A DNA stretch of 64,000 nt from DATDMG01 sp036518955 (GTDB lineage Bacteria > Actinomycetota > Actinomycetes > Actinomycetales > Kineosporiaceae). The notes beneath the pieces are model-generated. The model had not been told where the DNA came from. It did no database searches and saw only the letters and a list, made by a program, of their open reading frames with translations. Where the stretch lies: contig DATDMG010000155.1 of the NCBI GenBank assembly GCA_036518955.1, positions 1 to 64,000 of the forward strand. Direction: 5' to 3'. Below are positions 52,204 to 60,588 of the stretch, one piece after another. How positions within the stretch are numbered: position 1 is the first letter of the stretch; every line of letters starts with the position of its first letter. Position numbers and translations under genes: made by a program.

Positions 52204-53006
52204 CGGCCCGCCCTGGTGCCCGGGGGCGCTCGGCCGTCGGGGCGGCGCTGGTCGCCGTCCTGCTCGCGGCCGGCGCGGCCGGCTGCTCGGCCGACAGCTC
52301 GGCCGGCCATGCGTCGTCGTCGGATCCCGCGGCGGCGGCGCCACGGGCGACGGTCCTGCCGTCGCAGGCGCGCTCGCTCCCCCTGGTCCAGCCGATCCAC
52401 GTCGGAGCGACCAGTGTCGTCGCCCGGGCCGTGCCGGCCTCCGTCCCGGTCTACCGGACCCCGACCGACGGGGCGCCGTGGATGACCTTGAAGAACCCCG
52501 AGCCGTCCGGTGCGCCGCTGGTCTTCCTGGTGCAGGCCCAACGCGACGGCTGGCTCCGGGTACTGCTTCCCGTGCGGCCGAACCAGGCGCAGGGGTGGGT
52601 GCACCGTTCCGACGTCACGCTCTTCCAGCACGACTACCGGATGGTGATCTCCATCTCGCGGCACACCTTGACGGTCTACCGCGGCTCCGCGGTGCAGCTG
52701 ACCGAGCCGGTCGGTCTGGGCACCGCGACCACCCCCACCCCGGGCGGCGTCTTCTACACCATGGAGCTGTTGAAACCGTCCGATCCGAAGGGGGCCTACG
52801 GGCCGTACGCGTTCGGTTTGTCAGGGTTCTCCACGGTGCTCACCGAGTTCATGGGCGGAGACGGGCGGATCGGCATCCACGGCACCGACGACCCGGCGGG
52901 ACTCGGCAAGAACGTCAGCCACGGCTGTATCCGGGTGCGGAACGCGGCGATCGAGAGGTTGGCCCGCACCCTGCCGCTCGGGGTGCCGGTGCAGATCGAG
53001 CGGTGA
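52200..53006 (+). CDS. L,D-transpeptidase lipoprotein (YkuD domain)
   Basis: 268 residues. The signal (SAVGAALVAVLLAAGAAGC) ends in a lipobox. The YkuD catalytic motif is complete: HGTDD with His227 and SHGCIRVRN with nucleophile Cys243. An SH3-like segment (VPVYRTPTDGA) lies in between. It probably forms 3-3 peptidoglycan cross-links or attaches proteins. ATG 52200 overlaps the stop of the Ser/Thr-rich protein gene (ATGA), linking the two in translation. Confidence 0.93.
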   Translation: MTARPGARGRSAVGAALVAVLLAAGAAGCSADSSAGHASSSDPAAAAPRATVLPSQARSLPLVQPIHVGATSVVARAVPASVPVYRTPTDGAPWMTLKNPEPSGAPLVFLVQAQRDGWLRVLLPVRPNQAQGWVHRSDVTLFQHDYRMVISISRHTLTVYRGSAVQLTEPVGLGTATTPTPGGVFYTMELLKPSDPKGAYGPYAFGLSGFSTVLTEFMGGDGRIGIHGTDDPAGLGKNVSHGCIRVRNAAIERLARTLPLGVPVQIER

Positions 53007-53053
53007 GCCGGGCGGCGACGGCTCCGGGGCGACCTGCCGGGCGCCGTCGGCTC

Positions 53054-53059
53054 TAGGCT
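53054..53059 (+). promoter_or_regulatory. -10 box, leaderless start of the PH-domain gene
   Basis: TAGGCT is followed by 6 nt and GTG 53066. Confidence 0.5.
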
Positions 53060-53065
53060 TGCCGT

Positions 53066-53668
53066 GTGCTGGAGTCCGTCCGTGACTCGGGGGGCCGGTT
53101 GATCTACCGGCCGATCTTCGCTCGGGGCCTGGTCGTCGTGTTCGGGGCCGTCGGGCTCTGGTGGGACGCCGATCTCGTGCTGCGCGGTGAGTTCGCTCCG
53201 GCGGCGCTCGGTCTGCTCTGGCTCGTTGCGGTCTGCTCAGGGCTCGCGGCGCTCTTCTGGCGGCCGGCCGTCATCGTGGACGACGAGGGCGCCCAGCTGC
53301 GCAACGTCCTGCGCGACGTCCGCATCCCGTGGGCCGCCCTGGACGCCGTGGAGACCCGGTACGCCCTCACCCTGGTCGCCGCGGGCCGGCGGTACGTGAG
53401 CTGGGCGGGCGCGTCCGGCGGTCGGCCGCCGAGGCGGCGACCGGGCGACCCCGGCGTCCCGGAGTCCGGGCCGGCGAGTCGGCATCTGGGCACGGCGTCC
53501 GGGGCGACCGCGTTCCTGGTCGAGCAGAAGTGGCAGGCGTGGCGGGCGGCTGCCCGCGACTCGGACGGCGATCCGCCGGCGGTCGTCGTCCGCTGGCGGC
53601 TCCACCTGCTCGCGGCTGCCGGCGCGGCAGCCGCCCTGGCCGCCCTGCTGACGCCCGCACTGGGCTGA
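53066..53668 (+). CDS. Bacterial PH-domain membrane protein
   Basis: 200 residues. Two N-terminal membrane segments (ARGLVVVFGAVGLWW and ALGLLWLVAVCSGLAALFW) precede a bacterial PH-like beta domain: VIVDDEGAQLRNVLRDVRIPWAALDAVE. A C-terminal hydrophobic stretch follows. GTG 53066 is 6 nt behind TAGGCT. The family (bPH_6-like) is common in actinobacteria, function unknown. Confidence 0.82.
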   Translation: MLESVRDSGGRLIYRPIFARGLVVVFGAVGLWWDADLVLRGEFAPAALGLLWLVAVCSGLAALFWRPAVIVDDEGAQLRNVLRDVRIPWAALDAVETRYALTLVAAGRRYVSWAGASGGRPPRRRPGDPGVPESGPASRHLGTASGATAFLVEQKWQAWRAAARDSDGDPPAVVVRWRLHLLAAAGAAAALAALLTPALG

Positions 53669-53692
53669 CCGGTCGGCCACCACGCCTGATCA

Positions 53693-53730
53693 ACCCAGGT
53701 GCCGCTCGAGCGACCCAGGTGCTGCTCGAG
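53693..53730 (+). repeat. 18-bp direct repeat upstream of pnp
   Basis: ACCCAGGTGCYGCTCGAG occurs at 53693-53710 and 53713-53730 with one mismatch. The 20-bp period (two helical turns) and the distance of 25 bp from the TACGGT -10 box suggest a regulator-binding site. Confidence 0.6.
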
Positions 53731-53755
53731 GCGCACCTCACCGTGGCCGGACCGC

Positions 53756-53761
53756 TACGGT
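53756..53761 (+). promoter_or_regulatory. -10 box, leaderless start of pnp
   Basis: TACGGT is followed by 7 nt and ATG 53769. This position argues against the in-frame GTG at 53760, which overlaps the box. Confidence 0.55.
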
Positions 53762-53768
53762 GACGGTC

Positions 53769-54614
53769 ATGACCGAACTCGAGGTTACCCGGCCCGGCGT
53801 GCTCGACGATCCCGTGACCGACCCGAGGGCGGTGGCCGCGGCGGCTGCGGCACGCATCGCGGAGCTGACCGCAGCCTCCCGGCACGACGTCGCCCTCGTC
53901 CTCGGCTCCGGCTGGGCTCCCGCCGGCGACCTGCTCGGGAAGACCCTGGCCACGTTCGCGACCACCGAGCTGCCCGGCTTCTGCGCACCGTCGGTGGCCG
54001 GTCACTCCGGCACGATCCGCTCGGTGCGCATCGGGCAGACCGACCGGCGCGCGCTCGTCTTCGGCACCCGCACCCACTTCTACGAGGGGCGTGGGGTGCG
54101 AGCCGTCGTCCACGGGGTGCGCACGGCGGCGGCCGCGGGGTGCCGGGTCGTCGTCCTGACGAACGGGTGCGGGGGCCTGCACCCCGAGTGGGTGCCGGGC
54201 ACACCCGTCCTGATCCGCGACCACATCAACCTGACCTCCGCGTCGCCGCTCGAGGGCGCCACCTTCGTGGACCTCACCGACCTGTACTCCAAACGGCTCC
54301 GGGACCTCGTCCGGGAGGCGGAACCGAACCTGCCCGACGGTGTGTACGTGCAGTTCCGAGGGCCGCAGTACGAGACACCGGCCGAGGTGAGGATGGCCGG
54401 GATCCTCGGCGGGGACCTCGTCGGCATGTCGACCGCCCTGGAGGCGATCGCCGCCCGGGAGGCAGGGATGGAGGTGCTGGGCATCTCCCTCGTCACCAAC
54501 CTCGCCGCCGGCATCTCGGCGACGCCGCTGAGCCACACCGAAGTGATCGAGGCAGGCCGCCAGGCGGCGCAGCGCGTGGGCGGGATGCTCGCCGGGCTGA
54601 TCCCGAGACTCTGA
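53769..54614 (+). CDS. Purine nucleoside phosphorylase (trimeric class)
   Basis: 281 residues. It phosphorolyses inosine/guanosine and deoxy forms. Family motifs: LVLGSGWAP, the phosphate-site VAGHSGTIR, GTRTHFYEGRG, VLTNGCGGL, GPQYETPAEVRM and GISLVTNLAAGIS. Start ATG 53769 follows the TACGGT box by 7 nt. It acts after Add in purine salvage. It converges on the phosphomannomutase gene with only 3 nt between stops. Confidence 0.95.
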   Translation: MTELEVTRPGVLDDPVTDPRAVAAAAAARIAELTAASRHDVALVLGSGWAPAGDLLGKTLATFATTELPGFCAPSVAGHSGTIRSVRIGQTDRRALVFGTRTHFYEGRGVRAVVHGVRTAAAAGCRVVVLTNGCGGLHPEWVPGTPVLIRDHINLTSASPLEGATFVDLTDLYSKRLRDLVREAEPNLPDGVYVQFRGPQYETPAEVRMAGILGGDLVGMSTALEAIAAREAGMEVLGISLVTNLAAGISATPLSHTEVIEAGRQAAQRVGGMLAGLIPRL

Positions 54615-54617
54615 CCC

Positions 54618-56345
54618 CTAGCCGTCCAGCTGGGCGGCCAGCTCGCCCCGGACGGCGGCCAGCCGCCGTCCGGCCAGCGCCCTGGCCTGGCGGAGCATCG
54701 CGTCGTCGGCGTCGGCGGCCAGCGGGACGACGGCCTCCAGGTAGCACTTCAGCTTCGGTTCGGTGCCGCTGGGCCGGACGACGACCCGCACGCCGTCCGC
54801 CGTCCGCCACCGCAAACCGTCCGTGGGCGGCAGGTCGGCCCCGGCGACCAGCAGGTCGTCGACCTCGGTCACCACGGCCCCGCCGAGCCGGTCCGGCGGG
54901 GCCGCGCGGAGGCCCCTCATCGTCTTGGCGATCAGGGACAGGTCGGCGACCCGGATCGAGAGCTGGTCCGTGACGTGCACGCCGTGGGCGCGGGCCAGGT
55001 CGTCCAGGGCGGCGGCCATCGTGCGGCCCCGCGCGATCAGCAGCGCCGCCAGTTCGGCCGCCAACAAGGCTGCGGTGATGCCGTCCTTGTCCCGGACCAG
55101 CGTGGGAGCGACGCAGTACCCGAGCGCCTCCTCGTAACCGAACACCAGGCCCGGCGTCCGGGCGATCCACTTGAACCCGGTCAGCGTCTCCACGTGCCGG
55201 ACCCGGTGGGCCGCGGCGATGCGGCCGAGCAGCTGCGACGACACGATCGAGCAGGCGACGGTCGCCGGCTCGCCGTCCACCTCGCGGGGGGTGCCACGGG
55301 ACAGCACGTGGGCGGCGAGCAGCCCCCCCAGCTCGTCGCCCCGCAGCGGGCGCCACCCGCCCCCTGCCGTCGGATCCGGGATGGCGACGGCGCAGCGGTC
55401 CGCGTCCGGGTCGTTGGCGATCACCAGATCCGCACCGCGCTCCCGGGCCGCGGCCAGCGCCAGGTCGAGTGCCCCCGGCTCCTCCGGGTTCGGGAACGCC
55501 ACGGTCGGGAACTCCGGATCCGGGGCGGCCTGCTGCGGGACGACGTACGGTTCGGCGAACCCGGCGGCACGCAGGGCCCGGACGGCGCAGTCGCCGCCGA
55601 CGCCGTGCATCGGCGTCAGGACCAGGGAGACCGTGCGCGGCCCGCCGGCATGCACCACCCGGGTCGCCCGGTCGAGGTAGTCCGCGAGGAGACCGTCGTC
55701 CAGGGTGTCCCAGCCGTCGTCCGCGAGCGGGATCTGCAGCACCGGGCCGACCGCGGCGATCGCCGCGGCGATCGCCGCGTCCGCGGGCGGTACGATCTGG
55801 ACGCCGTCACCGGGCCCGCCGGCCGCCCGCCCGCCGAGGTAGACCTTGTAGCCGTTGTCCTGCGGGGGGTTGTGGCTGGCGGTCACCATCACGCCCGCGT
55901 CGGCCCCGAGGTGACGGACGGCGAACGCCAGCACCGGCGTCGGCAACGGGCGGGGCAGCACCCTCGCGTGGCAGCCGGCCCCGACGGCGACGGCGCAGGT
56001 GTCCCGGGCGAACACGTCGGAGTCGTGGCGGGCGTCGAAGCCGACGACGATCCGGGGGACGCCGGGCACGATCCGCGCGAGGTAGGCGCACAGCCCGGCG
56101 GCGGCGCGCATCACGACGGCCCGGTTCATCCGGTTCGATCCGGCGCCGATCGCGCCACGGAGTCCGGCGGTACCGAACTGGAGGGTGCCGGCGAACCGGT
56201 CGTCGAGCTCGTCGAGCGCGTCCGCCTCACCCGCGTGGGCCCTGCCGACGAGCTCGGCGAGCTCGGCCCGGGTCCGCGGGTCGGGGTCGTCGTCGTGCCA
56301 GGCCATGGCCCGGGCCAGCAGGTCTCGGGTCGCCGCGCCGTCCAT
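54618..56345 (-). CDS. manB: Phosphomannomutase/phosphoglucomutase
   Basis: 575 residues of the alpha-D-phosphohexomutase superfamily. The phosphoserine loop is VMVTASHNPPQDNGYK, the metal loop NDPDADRC, the sugar loop GYEEALGY and the phosphate loop RPSGTEPKLK. Its length and FGTAGLRGAIG match the PmmB/PgmB-type. It interconverts hexose 6- and 1-phosphates; mannose is favoured by the presence of ManA and ManC in the region, but glucose is not excluded. ATG 56345 is 6 nt after a TAGGTT box. Confidence 0.93.
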   Translation of the reverse strand: MDGAATRDLLARAMAWHDDDPDPRTRAELAELVGRAHAGEADALDELDDRFAGTLQFGTAGLRGAIGAGSNRMNRAVVMRAAAGLCAYLARIVPGVPRIVVGFDARHDSDVFARDTCAVAVGAGCHARVLPRPLPTPVLAFAVRHLGADAGVMVTASHNPPQDNGYKVYLGGRAAGGPGDGVQIVPPADAAIAAAIAAVGPVLQIPLADDGWDTLDDGLLADYLDRATRVVHAGGPRTVSLVLTPMHGVGGDCAVRALRAAGFAEPYVVPQQAAPDPEFPTVAFPNPEEPGALDLALAAARERGADLVIANDPDADRCAVAIPDPTAGGGWRPLRGDELGGLLAAHVLSRGTPREVDGEPATVACSIVSSQLLGRIAAAHRVRHVETLTGFKWIARTPGLVFGYEEALGYCVAPTLVRDKDGITAALLAAELAALLIARGRTMAAALDDLARAHGVHVTDQLSIRVADLSLIAKTMRGLRAAPPDRLGGAVVTEVDDLLVAGADLPPTDGLRWRTADGVRVVVRPSGTEPKLKCYLEAVVPLAADADDAMLRQARALAGRRLAAVRGELAAQLDG

Positions 56346-56351
56346 GCCGGC

Positions 56352-56357
56352 AACCTA
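56352..56357 (-). promoter_or_regulatory. -10 box, leaderless start of the phosphomannomutase gene
   Basis: TAGGTT on the minus strand lies 6 nt before ATG 56345. Confidence 0.5.
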
Positions 56358-56399
56358 CAGCGCGTCGCGTCAGGCCGGCCCCTGGCCGGGCGCGCGGGG

Positions 56400-58124
56400 T
56401 CAGCCGGCTGAGGGAACCCGACCCAGGTCGAACGGGGCACGCAGGGGGAGCACGACGTTGCGATCCGTCGCGATCCCCTCCAGCCGCGTCCCCGCCCCGG
56501 CGTACGGGACGTTCCCGGCGAGTTCCCGATGCAGAGAAGCCAGTTGCCGGCTGGTGAGCGCCGACCCCTCCAGCGACGCACCCGGTCCGAGCGGGCTGTC
56601 GTGGTCGACCATCGTGCACGCGATGGCCAGGATGCCGTTCCCGAGGTCGAGCAGTTCGACCAGGCGGGTCTGGCAGGGCCAGTCCACGATCGCGCAGGTG
56701 GTCACCTCCCAGAACCCGCGCCGCGGGTCGTGCGGGTCGATCCGGGGCCGGACCCGGTTGGTGTGGGTGTGCCCGCTCAGCCACAGCACCACGTTGGGGA
56801 AGCGGTGCAGCGTCTCCACCAGCTCCTGGCCGCCCACCAGGTCGGGCGCGACGCCGTCCCGGGGGTGGTCGAGAATGTTCGTCAGGGTGTCCGCGCCGTG
56901 GTGGGAGAACAGCACGACGAGGCGGTCCCGCTCGCCGGTGACCATGGTGGTGCCGTCGGGGGCCCGGTACCGGGAGTGCACCTCGGCCAGCCGCGCCTGC
57001 AGCCACCACAGCTGGTCGACGTCCAGCGCACCTGCGGCGCCCCCCTCGGCGCGCGTGGTGTCCAGCCCGATGAACCGGACGCCGGGCTGGTCGTGCACGT
57101 AGTACGCCGTCCCGAGCCGGGCGTTCTCGGCGGTGAAGCCATGACCGGCGGGTCCTGGCAGCGCCTCGCCCTGCGGGGCGACACGACGGTGCGCGTCGAC
57201 GAACTCGCGGCGCGACAACGGTCGGCGGTCCGGGTCCGGGTCGATCGAGCGGTCGGCACCGCCGAGGAAGGCCTGGCAGCCGCTGATGAAGGTGTCCAGC
57301 GCCCGGTCCAGGTCCAGGTCCGCCGGCAGGTCGGTCGGCTTGCGGCCGCCCACCAGGGCCGCCGCGACCTCAGGGGTGATCATGCCCACGCCCTGGACGA
57401 GAGCCTCGTGGTTCCCGTAGCAGGCCAGCCACGGCAGGGTCAGGCCGGGCGACCGGAACCCGTCCAGCGCCCGCTCCAGCGCCCCGGGCAGGTGCGGGAA
57501 CGCCAACCGGTCCCGGAACAGGTCCGGCCGGCCGTCCGGCCCGAGGCCGTCCGGCCGCCAGAACACCCGGTCCGGCCAGCTGCGCGACTGGACCCCCTGG
57601 TAGCGGTCGCCCCCCGACCGGACCCGGACGTCGCCGCCGTCGAACAGCGCCAGCACTGCCTGCAGCTCGTTCCACTGCGCGTTGTCGATCGCGTCCCCGG
57701 TCGTCACGGCCAGGGCCGGCGGGGCGCCGCCCACCGGTCCCGATGTGATCCGGTTCAGCGTCTCGATCGTGGCGAGGACGGCGTGCGGGGTGAACGCCTC
57801 CTGCGGTCGCTGCACCGGCACGAGCTCGGCGAACCGGGGGTCGTCGTACCTGCGGTTCAGGAACTCGAAGCGCACCGGGGACTGGACGTCGGCGAGCTGG
57901 AGGTCCGTGACGTGCGCGACGCACAGCAGCGGTCGCAGCCGGACGCCGTCCGCGCGCCAGCGCTGCGCCACGCCCGGCAGGAGGTCGTCGCGCACGATGT
58001 GCGGCTCGCCGCCCACCTCGGCCAGCGCGTGGTAGCTGCCCGCCCGGCCACGGCGCAGGATCTCCCCGCGGACGATCCGGCGCGCCACCGTCAGCGGCGG
58101 CGGCGAGGCGTGCCCGCCGGTCAT
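56400..58124 (-). CDS. Metallophosphoesterase (PPA1498-like family)
   Basis: 574 residues. Calcineurin-type metal motifs are in order: VAHVTDLQLAD, TTGDAIDN, CYGNHE, FSHHGAD and LSGHTHTNR. The long form with insertions (RRPLSRREFVDAH, GFTAENARLGTAYYVHD) matches an actinobacterial subfamily named after PPA1498 (TIGR03767, from memory). ATG 58124 has no ribosome site of its own but overlaps the stop of a small upstream frame with a strong one. Neither a Sec signal nor a Tat signal is obvious. Substrate unknown. Confidence 0.87.
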   Translation of the reverse strand: MTGGHASPPPLTVARRIVRGEILRRGRAGSYHALAEVGGEPHIVRDDLLPGVAQRWRADGVRLRPLLCVAHVTDLQLADVQSPVRFEFLNRRYDDPRFAELVPVQRPQEAFTPHAVLATIETLNRITSGPVGGAPPALAVTTGDAIDNAQWNELQAVLALFDGGDVRVRSGGDRYQGVQSRSWPDRVFWRPDGLGPDGRPDLFRDRLAFPHLPGALERALDGFRSPGLTLPWLACYGNHEALVQGVGMITPEVAAALVGGRKPTDLPADLDLDRALDTFISGCQAFLGGADRSIDPDPDRRPLSRREFVDAHRRVAPQGEALPGPAGHGFTAENARLGTAYYVHDQPGVRFIGLDTTRAEGGAAGALDVDQLWWLQARLAEVHSRYRAPDGTTMVTGERDRLVVLFSHHGADTLTNILDHPRDGVAPDLVGGQELVETLHRFPNVVLWLSGHTHTNRVRPRIDPHDPRRGFWEVTTCAIVDWPCQTRLVELLDLGNGILAIACTMVDHDSPLGPGASLEGSALTSRQLASLHRELAGNVPYAGAGTRLEGIATDRNVVLPLRAPFDLGRVPSAG

Positions 58125-58213
58125 CGTGTGACCAGCACGAGGTCGGGGCGGAACGTGAGCCGGACCGGCGAGCCCACTGCGAGGGTGGACGGCCGGGCTC
58201 GACGGGGCGTCAC
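58121..58213 (-). CDS. Small upstream frame coupled to the metallophosphoesterase
   Basis: A 30-residue frame starting at GTG 58213, with AGGAGG 8 nt upstream, the best ribosome site in this region. It reads VTPRRARPSTLAVGSP and ends FRPDLVLVTR; its TGA overlaps the ATG of the metallophosphoesterase (ATGA). It could be a leader peptide that delivers ribosomes to the main gene. The end loosely resembles the end of a TOBE domain of ABC ATPases, so a gene remnant is also possible. Confidence 0.5.
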   Translation of the reverse strand: MTPRRARPSTLAVGSPVRLTFRPDLVLVTR

Positions 58214-58448
58214 GTCTTCTGCCTCCTGGAGTGGCGGACGAGCTGGCAAGTCCGGGAGCCACCGTGCGGTGGACGCTCGAAGTCTTCTGGCCCTCAGCGA
58301 CGCTGGCAAGCAACTCGGCGTAGAGCCATGGTTGCCGATTGATGATGAATCGATCAGGGATTCGTTCCCGGACGACGCCTGCGGCCGATTCAGGGCAATC
58401 GTCCGTTCCGATCAATAACGCAGCGTGACAGGACCGGACGCCGTCCCC
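58214..58448. other. Rest of the 324-bp gap upstream of the metallophosphoesterase
   Basis: The stretch between the small frame and the end of the GGCT gene shows no further gene. A relatively AT-rich segment near 58325-58365 (GATTGATGATGAATCGATC) is likely to hold the promoter of the minus-strand unit. Confidence 0.45.
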
Positions 58449-58910
58449 CTACTGCCGGGGGGTGTCGGACGAGGTGCAGGGCCGGCTGCGCAGCTCGGTC
58501 ACGTAGTCGTCGGGGGCGCCGCCGGCTTCCGCCGCATCCGCCAGCATGCCCAGGTAGTGGGCCGTCGGGAGGCCGCCCTCGTAACCGTTGAGCACGTAGA
58601 TCCACGCTGTCACGTCGCCGTCCAGCGTGCTCACCCGGACCCGGATCTTGTTCCAGATCCCGATCTCGGCGCCTTCCCACTCGTCGAGGCTCTTCTCGTC
58701 CTGCGGGTGGAGGTCGTAGAGCGCTACGTAGACCCGGTGAGCCGGGTCCTCCACGACGGTGCCCAGCGGGCCTTCCCAGCTCAGGTCCTCGCCGCCGAAG
58801 GTGAGCCGCCAGCCCTCCAGCCAGCCGGTGCCCTGCAGGGGGGAGTGCGGCGCCCGCAGAGCCATCCGCTCGGGGTCGAGGTTGCTGCCGTAGGCGGCGT
58901 ACAAGGCCAT
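58449..58910 (-). CDS. Gamma-glutamylcyclotransferase-like protein
   Basis: 153 residues of the AIG2/GGCT fold. The substrate loop YAAYGSNLDPERM is at the N-terminus and a conserved acidic residue lies in LDEWEG. GGEDLSWEGPLGTVV and YVLNGYEGGLPTAHYLGML fit actinobacterial relatives such as Rv3304 (from memory), which likewise neighbours lpdA. ATG 58910 is 7 nt after a TAGGCT box. The real substrate (a gamma-glutamyl amine or peptide) is unknown. Confidence 0.87.
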   Translation of the reverse strand: MALYAAYGSNLDPERMALRAPHSPLQGTGWLEGWRLTFGGEDLSWEGPLGTVVEDPAHRVYVALYDLHPQDEKSLDEWEGAEIGIWNKIRVRVSTLDGDVTAWIYVLNGYEGGLPTAHYLGMLADAAEAGGAPDDYVTELRSRPCTSSDTPRQ

Positions 58911-58917
58911 GGCGCCT

Positions 58918-58923
58918 AGCCTA
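58918..58923 (-). promoter_or_regulatory. -10 box, leaderless start of the GGCT gene
   Basis: TAGGCT on the minus strand lies 7 nt before ATG 58910. Confidence 0.5.
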
Positions 58924-59035
58924 GGCAGGCGGCGCGTTCGATCCTGCCAGGGTTGCCGATCGACCCGCTGCGTGTTCCCGCTCCGCGGCTCGCGTGAGGG
59001 CTGTCCCGAGCGGGGCCATGCGGGAGGATGCTCCG

Positions 59036-60481
59036 GTGACCATCTCCGCGACCCCCCCGCCACGTCCCCGCGTCGTCGTCGTCGGGGGCGGCCCCGGCGG
59101 TTACGAGGCCGCGCTGGTGGCGGCCCAGCTCGGCGCCGACGTCACCGTGGTGGACGCCGACGGCCTGGGCGGCGCCGCGGTCCTCACCGACGTCGTCCCG
59201 TCGAAGACCCTGATCGCCACTGCCGAGGTGATGGCGCTGGTGGACTCCTCGGTCGACCTCGGGGTGCGTTTCCCGGGCACCGCCGGTGCGGCGCCGTCGG
59301 GGGAGGCCGTCGCGCGGGGTTCGGTGGCGGTCGACCTCGGCGTCGTCAACCGGCGCGTCAAGGCGCTGGCGCTGGCCCAGTCCGCGGACATCCGCCGCCG
59401 GCTCGAGCACGAGGGGGTGCGCGTCATCGAGGGCCGGGGCCGGCTCGACGGCCCGCACGCGGTCGTCGTGGACGACGGCACCGGCGCACGGCGCCGCGTC
59501 GACGCCGACACCGTGCTCCTCACGGTCGGTGCCTCGCCACGTGAGCTGCCCGACGCCCGCCCGGACGGCGAGCGCATCCTCACCTGGAGGCAGCTCTACG
59601 ACCTCGACCAGTTGCCCGACCGCCTCGTGGTCGTCGGGTCGGGGGTCACCGGGGCCGAGTTCGCCAGCGCCTACGACGCGCTGGGGGCGGACGTCGTCCT
59701 GGTGTCCAGCCGCGATCTCGTGCTGCCGGGGGAGGACCCGGACGCGGCCGCCGTGCTGGAGGCGGTGTTCAGGCGGCGCGGGGTGGAGGTGCTCCACCGC
59801 AGCCGCGCACAGCAGGTCAAGCGGACCGGCGACGGCGTCGTCGTCGAGCTGGCCGACGGCCGGACGGTGGAGGGCTCGCACTGCCTGATGGCGGTCGGGG
59901 CCGTTCCGAACACCGCCGGGACCGGGCTGGTCGAGGCGGGGGTCGCGCTCACACCGAGCGGGTACGTGCAGGTGGACCGCGTCTCCCGGACGACTGCCCT
60001 GGGGGTCTACGCGGCGGGCGACTGCACCGGCGTCCTCGCGCTGGCCTCGGTCGCCGCCATGCAGGGTCGGATCGCGATGTGGCACGCACTCGGAGATGCG
60101 GTGGCACCCCTCAACCTGCGCACCGTCTGCGCCACCGTGTTCACCGCCCCCGAGATCGCCACCGTCGGCTGGAGCCAGGCCCAGCTCGACGCCGGCGAGG
60201 TGCGCGGCCGCACGGTGAAGCTGCCGCTCGCCACGAACGCCCGCGCCAAGATGCAGGGCATCCAGGAGGGGTTCGTCAAGCTGTTCTGCGGGGCCCGCTC
60301 GCAGGAGGTGCTCGGTGGCGTGGTGGTTGCCCCCCGAGCCAGCGAGCTGATCTTTCCCGTCGCGCTCGCGGTCGAGCACAAGCTCACCGTGGACGACGTC
60401 GCGCACGCGTTCACGGTCTACCCGTCCCTGTCGGGGTCGCTGGCCGAGGCGGCGCGCCGGCTCCACCTCGCCGAACCGTGA
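59036..60481 (+). CDS. lpdA: NAD(P)H-quinone dehydrogenase, LpdA (Rv3303c) type
   Basis: 481 residues of the pyridine-nucleotide disulfide oxidoreductase family. FAD motif VVVVGGGPGGYEA, second Rossmann motif VVVGSGVTGAEFAS and the late FAD site VYAAGDCTG are present. The active region reads GGAAVLTDVVPSKTLI, lacking the CxxxxC pair of true lipoamide dehydrogenases. That matches mycobacterial LpdA, which reduces quinones. GTG 59036 has GGAGG 8 nt upstream. It is divergent from the GGCT gene and converges with acc alpha. Confidence 0.92.
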   Translation: MTISATPPPRPRVVVVGGGPGGYEAALVAAQLGADVTVVDADGLGGAAVLTDVVPSKTLIATAEVMALVDSSVDLGVRFPGTAGAAPSGEAVARGSVAVDLGVVNRRVKALALAQSADIRRRLEHEGVRVIEGRGRLDGPHAVVVDDGTGARRRVDADTVLLTVGASPRELPDARPDGERILTWRQLYDLDQLPDRLVVVGSGVTGAEFASAYDALGADVVLVSSRDLVLPGEDPDAAAVLEAVFRRRGVEVLHRSRAQQVKRTGDGVVVELADGRTVEGSHCLMAVGAVPNTAGTGLVEAGVALTPSGYVQVDRVSRTTALGVYAAGDCTGVLALASVAAMQGRIAMWHALGDAVAPLNLRTVCATVFTAPEIATVGWSQAQLDAGEVRGRTVKLPLATNARAKMQGIQEGFVKLFCGARSQEVLGGVVVAPRASELIFPVALAVEHKLTVDDVAHAFTVYPSLSGSLAEAARRLHLAEP

Positions 60482-60503
60482 TCACCGCTCCGCGGCGTCG
60501 TCG

Positions 60504-60521
60504 GCGGACCGCGCGGTCCGC
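60504..60521. terminator. 18-nt palindrome between convergent genes
   Basis: GCGGACCGCGCGGTCCGC is a perfect palindrome that can form a 7-bp stem with a 4-nt loop. It lies between lpdA and the biotin carboxylase gene, 22 nt after the lpdA stop. A two-way terminator is likely. Confidence 0.5.
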
Positions 60522-60588
60522 GAACCGGGGCATGCGCGGACCCTTCGTGCGCGAGAACCGGGGGTCCCGCCGCCACCGCTGGGGTGGG

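Noticed and set aside
51404..53056. Long Arg/Pro-rich plus-strand frame across the 12-mer array
   Set aside because: It is another frame of the repeat array and the L,D-transpeptidase; composition is an artefact of the repeats. The reverse frames across 51414-52190 are rejected for the same reason.
53760..53768. GTG 53760 as the pnp start
   Set aside because: It overlaps the TACGGT -10 box; ATG 53769 at 7 nt spacing fits the leaderless pattern.
59036..60481. Dihydrolipoamide dehydrogenase
   Set aside because: The redox-active Cys pair is missing; the LpdA quinone reductase type is a better match.
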